From the NCBI GenBank assembly GCA_002633005.1, contig NMRA01000177.1:263942-325941 (forward strand): DNA of 62,000 nucleotides, written 5' to 3'. The stretch comes from Phoronis australis. Taxonomy: Eukaryota; Phoronida; Phoronidae. The notes beneath the pieces are model-generated. The model was given only the letters and a program-made list of their open reading frames with translations. It ran no database searches and had not been told where the DNA came from. Every line of letters begins with the position of its first letter. The first letter of the stretch is position 1. Both the position numbers and the translations under genes were made by a program. Shown here piece by piece: positions 54,761 through 62,000 of this stretch.

Positions 54761-55849
54761 AACTCGCGCCACTTCTAATCGTTGTGTGGTCGCAAACCTG
54801 GGGCAAGGCGGAAGTAATTATCAGGTGCGGTTACCTACAGACGAGTTTTCTTTTACATGCAGTATTCGCATCAGCTGTTCATTGTCACGCTCATAGCGTC
54901 AACTTCCGACTTACCCTAAGTTATCAGATATGTGGGTATGGACGCTCCACTTAAAAGTGGTCTAAGTTGCACTAGTGCAAGTTGCTCTATGGTAGGCTGC
55001 ATGTGGACAGGACTATGACCAAACTGCCAAATTGCTGTCTTAAGTCTCAACTCACTTTTGGTGAAGCAGACCCCCCCAGTTGGGCTATTTTCCCTACTGC
55101 ACTGGCCTTGCTCACAGTTTCAAGTCTCCACCACAATGGCTGCTGTAAAGAGTCCATTCTTCAAGGTTTTTATCTTGATCAGCCATAGATCTGATATGAT
55201 TGCTATTAGTTATTGACTAATGAGGCTTGGTCTACCAGCTGGTGGTATGTAAATAGATGTTGAGGTGGGTGGTAGTAGGATGCTGATATGAATATGTTAC
55301 ATGGTATTCCATTAGTTTCAACCCTGGCCTGTATTGGAAAGTTGCTATTGATTGTTCTTGTTTTCACAATACTGTTGTAACTTCCTTGTATTGGGGAGTT
55401 TCTGACCGTGTGAAAGCTTGTGAACATGTGGACCCTAACTTGGGAAATGTTATAATTTGGCTAACGTTGGAGCATCTCAGAAATGGCCAATTGAATTTAT
55501 ATTTAATACTTCACATGGTGTGCTGTATGTGGTGTTCTCGAAAACGCTGATAGGAATTGTTTTAAAATGTCCGACAGGTTTTCAAAAGTAGGGACTCCTA
55601 AGATTTTCTCTGAAAAATGCAAAGGTTGCGTTAAACAAAAACGGACTGATGTTTGAGAATGTAACAGTGTTTTTATATTTTTTTCATAAAGAATTATGGT
55701 GATGTTATTTTTCCTGTTGCCTTGCCATGAATGTACTTTTCTTTTGTTGGTATTTAGCTAAATTGACAGACTTGTCAATGAGGTCACCGGGTAACATTAG
55801 TTTATGCAGGAGCTTGTTGACAACTGGAAAACTATAGATTTTAGCAAAG

Positions 55850-56180
55850 TGAAAGTGTATATTTTCTCAAAGTAGATGGTCTGTAGAATTTGAATTTTGA
55901 CTTTTTACCAACTTGATATTGGGTCATGCGACCATGTTTTTTTAGTAAAATTTAGCACTAAAGAAAATTAGGGGTGATAGCAAATCTAGGGTATCAATGA
56001 CACGAGTATCAATGACACGAGACACGAGCAAATTTTATTTGACACAAATGATCAAGGTGAGTCGTCAAAAACGCTGTCATAGTCCATAATTTCGTTTTAT
56101 GCAACTTTCAATATTTTTTTTTCATGAAAATTATAAAAGTCCCATTTTTACAGCCCCTCATGCTAAAGTGGACTATTTTA
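55850..56180 (+). repeat. Dispersed AT-rich repeat family, copy
   Basis: TTGAATTTTGACTTTTTACC, GGGTCATGCGACCATG and TTTTTTCATGAAAATTATAA with AAGTCCCATTTTT match the copies at 27.2, 41.3 and 49.1 kb. Confidence 0.5.
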
Positions 56181-56686
56181 AAAGCAACATGGCTTAAGAT
56201 TCTCTGAATCCAAATGCGGCTCCAGTTGATAGCTACAGTGGATTGGAGGTGCTCGCCCTGGGACGTTTTTGTGTACTAATGTTTTTGTCAGGCACATGTT
56301 CACATCTTGTGACAATGTACACTTGGTACAGATTATTCCTAATCCATGTTCAAACACGAAACAATTTGGGGGCGGCTCTTTACTCAAAGGCGCAATGTTT
56401 ACTCGATGTTCAGTAATGGTACTACTGTGTTCAGCTATCTCCTTATAACACGTTTTGAGAACAAATCTTATATTTTGTCCCAATGTTTAGAATTTAATGC
56501 TGTGTTTACTTTACATAAAAACTGTTCAAGTGCTCTAAAACGTTTTAGTCAAACACTGAAACAAGGACTCTGTTTGAAATTTTTACGGAGTAGTTTGAAG
56601 CTTTTTTTCAGCCTTGTGTCATTGTGTTCAACGGTCAACCTCAGACGATTTCAGGGGTCTGTTTCGTGAAACTTGTCTTGTGGCTT

Positions 56687-57010
56687 CAGGCCTTTATGCA
56701 GCCTAGGTCCTGGGCACTAATATGGACGCCCTGGCAAGGACGCCCGGCAAGGAGGCCCAATGTATCATTTGGACCCCACTATCAATAGGAACCTTTCAAG
56801 TTTGGACACACACATTGTAATGGTTACTAGGAAGCCTATGAAGACTCACAGTGGTGGCTTTTTTTCAAAACGGGAAGAAATATATGTTGCTATGCTCACA
56901 CTTGGTTGATAGCATTGTAAAATCTTGGTCTAAAGTTTTTTTAGTAAAAATGCTCACTACAGAAGGCTGTTTTGCAAAACTTAGATGTAAAAACCTTGAT
57001 CTATGTAAAA
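56687..57010 (+). repeat. Dispersed repeat, copy 1
   Basis: CAGGCCTTTATGCAGCCTAG, CAATGTATCATTTGG, GGAACCTTTCAAGTTTGGAC and GTAAAAATGCTCAC through AAACCTTGATCTATG are shared in order with 61672-62000. Confidence 0.8.
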
Positions 57011-57216
57011 AAGTCTGTGTGTTTGGGAGGATTGCTGGGGGTGGGGGTTACGCGTCAGAATCATGGACGCCCTGGAATATTGGGAACCCCATTTTGGACA
57101 CCCTATTTTCAAAATCCTGGATAAAGGCCTGTGCGGCTTATGACAGAAATTTGGTCTTACCCTCCAGGCAACCATTTTTGAAAAATAATTAAATCTCACT
57201 TGAGCAAAAATGTAGT

Positions 57217-57733
57217 CTCTGAAGGCCCTTTCTTACTAACTTAACTACGGTATGAGTGGAGCGTCGACGTAAACTGCGAAGTTAAATCGTTCGTACCAGC
57301 TTCGGTAGTTAACGGCATCGAAGTAAATGCTAGGTGACGCTGTGTAGTTATCGAATTAATCACACGGTAGCGCTGATGTATCCTGTGCTTGCTAAAGTTT
57401 TTTATTTGACAATTTGAGAACATTTTCATGTGCTAATCGGCATAAAACTTGCTTCTAATTCGATTGGTGATGATTCGAGCACAGTACAAGCAAGTGTTTA
57501 TGAATATAAGCAACTATTAGCGACGACACTGCCCTTTAATTGTTGACGATAACGGTGGCCCTTAGCGATTACTTCGACGAAACCGAAGTTGATACCGCAC
57601 CACAGCGTCGACGCTCCGCTGTTAAATACCCCTGTTTACTGTGAAGTTAAGTGGCACTGTTAACTTCGATCCAGGACCAAAGTTAAGTGTTCGTACTGAC
57701 CGCAAGGATGTTCGTTTTTAAGGGCCTTGAGAA
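57217..57733. repeat. Imperfect inverted-repeat region, possible MITE
   Basis: The ends GAAGGCCCTT and AAGGGCCTTGAG are inverted. Internal blocks such as GGAGCGTCGACG and TCGAAGTAA recur in inverted order on the two sides. Divergence is high, so element limits are uncertain. Confidence 0.35.
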
Positions 57734-57740
57734 TATACAC

Positions 57741-58107
57741 AAGGTACCTAAACTACACGGTTAACAGACTCATAAACATGGTCACGGACGCATGAACACG
57801 ACTCACGGACCTGCAAACACCATCCACTGACTCACAAACATGGGAACGGACTCACAAAACACAATCCATTCACCCAAATACACGGGACACGGACTCATAT
57901 ACACGAGGAAACACGGTTAACGGACCGGCAAACACGGGTCACGGACTCATCGGCTTCCTGGGTCAGCTGACATTTACATTTTGTCCGTAAACCGTGTTTG
58001 GCGGTCAGTTAACCGTGTTTCTTTTTGACACGTGATTCCGTGTCCCGTGTGTTTGGGTGAATGGATCGTGTTCTGTGAGTCCGTTAACCGTGTAGTTTAA
58101 GTACCTT
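57741..58107. mobile_element. Foldback (long palindromic) element
   Basis: The left end AAGGTACCTAAACTACACGG TTAAC is mirrored by the right end GTTAACCGTGTAGTTTAAGT ACCTT. The match continues inward through CAATCCATTCACCCAAATAC/GTGTGTTTGGGTGAATGGAT and ACACGGTTAAC/GTTAACCGTGT. The arms are about 110-200 bp, partly expanded by internal ACACGGACTCA-type repeats. ATACAC flanks both sides (57735-57740 and 58109-58114), a possible target duplication. No coding capacity. Confidence 0.75.
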
Positions 58108-59805
58108 GATACACACAAGTTCTAAGATAATGTCTGTTAATTATTTCTAGTCTGTGATGCAGTCACACTTGACTAAACTGTTATTCAGCAGTTGTGAAGT
58201 GTAAGTGTTAGACGGAATTTCTGTGTTTAGTCTTGAGTCATTTTTATGGGCCCACATATTTTATATATTCTTGAAGCAGGCCACAGGTGTCATTCTCACT
58301 GTATGTAAATGCACCACTTTGATGTGGCAGAATGGGTAGTGAGCCTTGTGTGAAGGCTGCTGTTTCAGCCTGGTGTTTATGTTTAGACTAAACACAATGC
58401 CAGGGCATTTACACAGTGGCTGACTTAACAATACACCTGTAGGCCAGTCCCAGCCACTACTGCTGTAGTTTCTGCCCATTGTCAGTGATTACCAGCAGTT
58501 ATGTAAACACCTCCAGTTTTGACCTGGACAAGTTTGCTGTGGGAAGATCTTGTGACCCACCGGGGTTTCACTGCAATCTCGCTTAGTCCTTAGTACAGCC
58601 TCGCTCATTTGTGGATCAAATTGTGTTGGATGATCTCATTTTTTGTCTCCCCATTGTAGAAACTTCTCAAATGAGCCTGAAGTTGACGGGGATGGTTAAT
58701 TTCAGTTGGTACAGCTTTCTCAATTTACGCCCCACTTCTATGGTGGGAAAGTGAAATTAAGTTTATTTTTCTACATAAACAAAAGAAATTTCAGTTCCTC
58801 GTTGCCTTTCTTTGTGTATGTGGCTGTTGTCCAAAAACATAGTTTGTAAACCTTTTGATGTAAAAGGGAGAAGTGATTGCTATAGCTAATATTTCGCGCC
58901 ACTTGTTTGGTGTCAATGACCGCACTGTGAGTATGGCACGTATTTGGGAGTGGTAACTGTTTACCAGCTGTGCTGGACGAGAGGTTCTTAGTAAATCCAG
59001 TTTGTGAGTGGCTCCCCTGTAATTCAGTGTTGCTATCTCATGTTCGGGCATTTTGTACGCCACCTGTTAGACTTGCCGCTTGAAGTTTTTCCTTCCGCAA
59101 TGATAGTAATGCGTTTTTGCTCGTTTTTTCCCGTAATTCTACATTCTAGCTCTGTCGTTGAATCACTTCCAGTACCGACAGTTTTGCTATCATATGCTTG
59201 TAAGGTGATGGAGCTTCAGAAACCATTGTGAGGTTTTCCTGTCTCTAGTGTGTTCTAGTACAAGCCAGCCAAATTTATGTACTAGCTTCACAGAAGGCTG
59301 TGGACCCTGATTTCCATGGCACCAGGTGTGGTTCCAGTATGTAATAATTTGATCCATTGTCAATAGACATGTGTATCCCATCTGTCTGTTTTTATTGTGA
59401 AGTATATTAGGACAATGCTATTGAACAGTGGTTTTAGTCCTACTGTCTAGTCAGTCCTATAGTTACTTCCTTTAAGAAAATTGATATTTTTGTCATAGAA
59501 GAAATGTCATTGTGTATTAGAAGACCAGTGCAGTTATACCCTTTATATCAGCTAATGATTACCGTAGTGATTGAATTTGAGTCTTGCAAAGCAGTTTGAC
59601 AGTGTCTCCGATGTTGAAGATAATATTAGTGCCAAATAGACTCGGAGTAGTTACCAGCTCCATTTTCACTTTAAAACAACTGTTATATATTTCAAAATTA
59701 ATAAAATTTGTAAAATGTCGAGTGCTTCGAAGCTTTAACCCAAAGGCATGCTGCCTATGTCTGCAAATGCTTGCATGAATTTCACAACCTTTTGCTTGAT
59801 TGCAG

Positions 59806-59942
59806 GTGGCTCCATCTATGAGAGAGGACAGTAGTAGTACGGCGCGTCCGGCTCACTAGCCTCAACTTCTGGTGCTAACTACTCTGACATTACAAGACAG
59901 TTAACATGGAGGATCAGTACAAGATGCTGGAGCCTACAGAAG
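59806..59942 (+). CDS. 5' UTR and first coding exon of an unidentified gene
   Basis: Acceptor TTGCTTGATTGCAG is followed by 100 nt of leader, then ATG at 59906 in a strong context (AACATGG) and MEDQYKMLEPTE plus one base of the next codon. The donor is GAAG|GTCGGT. An upstream open frame, ATG at 59818, reads MREDSSSTARPAH and stops at 59859. The rest of the gene lies right of the window. The 12 residues are too few to name a family; the tyrosine and acidic residues are compatible with many proteins. Confidence 0.4.
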
Positions 59943-61665
59943 GTCGGTCACTTTATGCGTTAGTTCAATGTTGAATTTTGCCCACTTTAGCGAATTCGGC
60001 CTTTTTCTCTCATAAAATTGGTCGCATAATATTCCTCACTGTGATAGGACTCTATTCCCATTACCAACTGTAGTCACAGACAATATGTACGTGTAACACT
60101 TGAGTTTGGTTCTGGAAATACAATCGTAACATGGTAATGAATATTATGATTTGACGAGAGTAAAAGGCGTTTGCTAATTTGATTTTCGTTTTTTAGCCAG
60201 CTAAAGAGGGTGATATGCAGCTTTAACTGTTAACTGTCCAACTGTGCTGTAGTTTACAAAAAAAGGCCGACAAATTCTGTAGAAAATTTGATCGGTTTTG
60301 ATGACGTTATTACAAAAGCCAAGATAGATAGTAGACGAGAAATACAGTAAAACTTAAGTACGTAAGTAGGATTAAACTGGACCAAGTGCTTTCCTCCGAA
60401 TTACGTGAAACTAGGCTCATCTGAAGGGCGGAGGGTACAACAGATTTGACCCAGTTAATGCGTACAATAGTGTTCAGTAGTCGTGCCCCTGATCATTAGC
60501 TGTGTTCACATGTATTTCGAAATCCCAGAAGTATTTGTGGAAATGATTCAAGGGTCTAATTCCACCCGACGATTTCCACAGCTTCCATAAGGCCAGTATT
60601 TTTGCCGCTCCTGTTGGCTGGCATTGACACTACACTGCTCTTAACTGAGTGGTAAACTCCTGAATAAAATTTAGGGGTATTTGGCAAATTAGGTTGAATT
60701 CAGAATAGCTGGTGAATCGTGCCTCGTCGCAAAAATGTTTCAAAAACGAAAAAAACTAGCAGAAACATAATGGGATTGCCTTCAGTAAATTTCAAGTGGG
60801 AATGGCTCTGTTCTCACATAGTGGAGTAGTCATGCCCATAAACTTCTTTCAATCTACTTGGATACAAAGGCAACTTCCTTCATCAGCATCACCTGGTGAA
60901 TGTGTAGCCTCCTGTTGAAAGGACGTAGTGAGCTGAAGAACATGGCGATAACTTTCTACATAGTCGTGAACTTGTGACTGGGGTTCAATGTTATGCTGAA
61001 TTGCCGAGTTGATTTTCAACTGTTCTCCGAGGGTTTATGTACACCGACTTCTCAGCGACAGATCCCATTACACAATGGACTAGTTGATGCTACAAGCCCA
61101 CCTCTATTGACTTTTTATTCAGCCCAATATTGATTATTGCTGACTGATAATAAAAAGCCAGTTGTGTGAAGTGATGCAGACTTACTAGTGGGAGAAGTGT
61201 GGTTATCGTGCATTTGAAGGAGGGGAGGTTTTTAGCTTTTTGTTTTTACGATGACGCGCCCATCTAAGCTAACAAATAAATTGACCGAGTGGATGTCATT
61301 TTGTGGCACTACTGAGATAACACTCTTCTATATGGCTACACTTTCAGTGCAGACAGATGTTTGTGTAAATATGTTTTCATCAAAGCCCATGAATTGCTTA
61401 AAACCAAAGAGAGGCTGGCATACAGTACATTTGCGATTGGTGTTATGATGAATTACGCAGTAATCAATCATAGTGGTCTAGATTAAAACCGGTGTCCTTG
61501 TCAGAGTGGTTGTCTGTGGTATTTCTTCAGTTATCGTACATCGCGTTTGATTGATTTCAAGATAATCACGATTTTTTTTTTATAATTCTTTGAAAGTTGA
61601 CCACCTTGAGCAAGTATACAAATGTTGCGGTCAAGTTATGTAGTTGCACCAGCTTGAGTTGACTA
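59943..61665. other. Presumed first intron of the right-edge gene, nothing recognised
   Basis: AT-rich, no exon-like open frame with good splice sites noticed. Confidence 0.4.
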
Positions 61666-61671
61666 GGACAC

Positions 61672-62000
61672 AGGCCTTTATGCAGCGTAGGTCCTAATCT
61701 GGAGGCCCTGGCAAGGACGCCCAATGTATCATTTGGCCGCCCACTGTCAGTGGGAACCTTTCAAGTTTGGACTCACACATTGTAATGAATACTAGGAAGC
61801 CTCTGAAGGCTCACCGTGGGGGCTCTTTTTTCAAAGCAGGAAGAAATGTACAATGTATATACAAAGTATATGCATTGTTGCTATTTTGACACTTGATTGA
61901 CAGCATTGTAAAAGTCTTGGTCTACACATTTTTTTTTAGTAAAAATGCTCACCATAGAAGGCTGTTTTATAAACTCAGATGTAAAAACCTTGATCTATGC
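61672..62000 (+). repeat. Dispersed repeat, copy 2 (cut by window edge)
   Basis: Direct repeat of 56687-57010: CAGGCCTTTATGCAGC, CAATGTATCATTTGG, GGAACCTTTCAAGTTTGGAC and AAACCTTGATCTATG in the same order, with a small extra block at about 61855-61880 (GTATATACAAAGTATATGC). Confidence 0.8.

Noticed and set aside
1-62000. CRISPR arrays, operons or phage-like systems
   Set aside because: The window is spliced animal DNA; the tandem repeats seen lack unique spacers and have no associated genes.

Overview
This is a stretch of animal nuclear genome. It is AT-rich, its genes are split by GT-AG introns of roughly 0.1 to 12.5 kb, and the space between exons is full of microsatellites, tandem repeats and transposon remnants. 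There are no operons, ribosome binding sites or prokaryotic features. The gene content and repeat style (long introns, SINE-like and non-LTR relics, THAP-type and foldback DNA elements) suggest a marine invertebrate with a medium-sized genome. I cannot fix the phylum from sequence alone.

The main gene is the orthologue of RASA1 (p120 RasGAP) on the + strand. I could place a complete 21-exon coding sequence, from the ATG at 5846 to the TGA at 35967. All junctions are phase-consistent, giving 2790 nt and a predicted 929-residue protein. The domain order is SH2-SH3-SH2-PH-C2-RasGAP, with both phosphotyrosine-binding arginines, the GAP arginine finger and the FLR motif present. The N-terminus before the first SH2 is a short acidic stretch of 58 residues. 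A possible 3' UTR may run to an AATAAA near 37.1 kb or 40.0 kb.

On the left edge (389-1397, - strand) lie two exons of AMACR (alpha-methylacyl-CoA racemase). It points away from RASA1, so the two genes are head to head. The 4.4 kb between them holds a tandem array of about 150-bp units, each with a CTCF-like CCACTAGGTGGCGC motif.

RASA1 intron 1 (6019-18484) is the richest non-coding part. It holds a tRNA-derived SINE-like block, minisatellites, and coding-looking exons on the opposite strand (8452-9133) that I cannot assign to a family. It also holds two adjacent copies of a large repeat (13.4-16.9 kb). One copy is interrupted by a 5'-truncated non-LTR retrotransposon fragment that encodes RNase H and is bounded by a 14-bp target-site duplication. 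Next to it is an N-joined 368-bp duplication that looks like an assembly seam.

From 36 to 62 kb the sequence is mostly repeats: a 42-bp minisatellite, an inverted-repeat element at 42 kb, an internally deleted THAP-type TIR transposon (45980-47240), a foldback element (57741-58107) and two copies of a dispersed repeat (56.7 and 61.7 kb). A promoter-like cluster (CCAAT, palindromic CRE, ATGGCCGCC) near 43.1 kb and a splice-bounded exon with a good start codon at 59806-59942 suggest that another + strand gene begins here and runs off the right edge.
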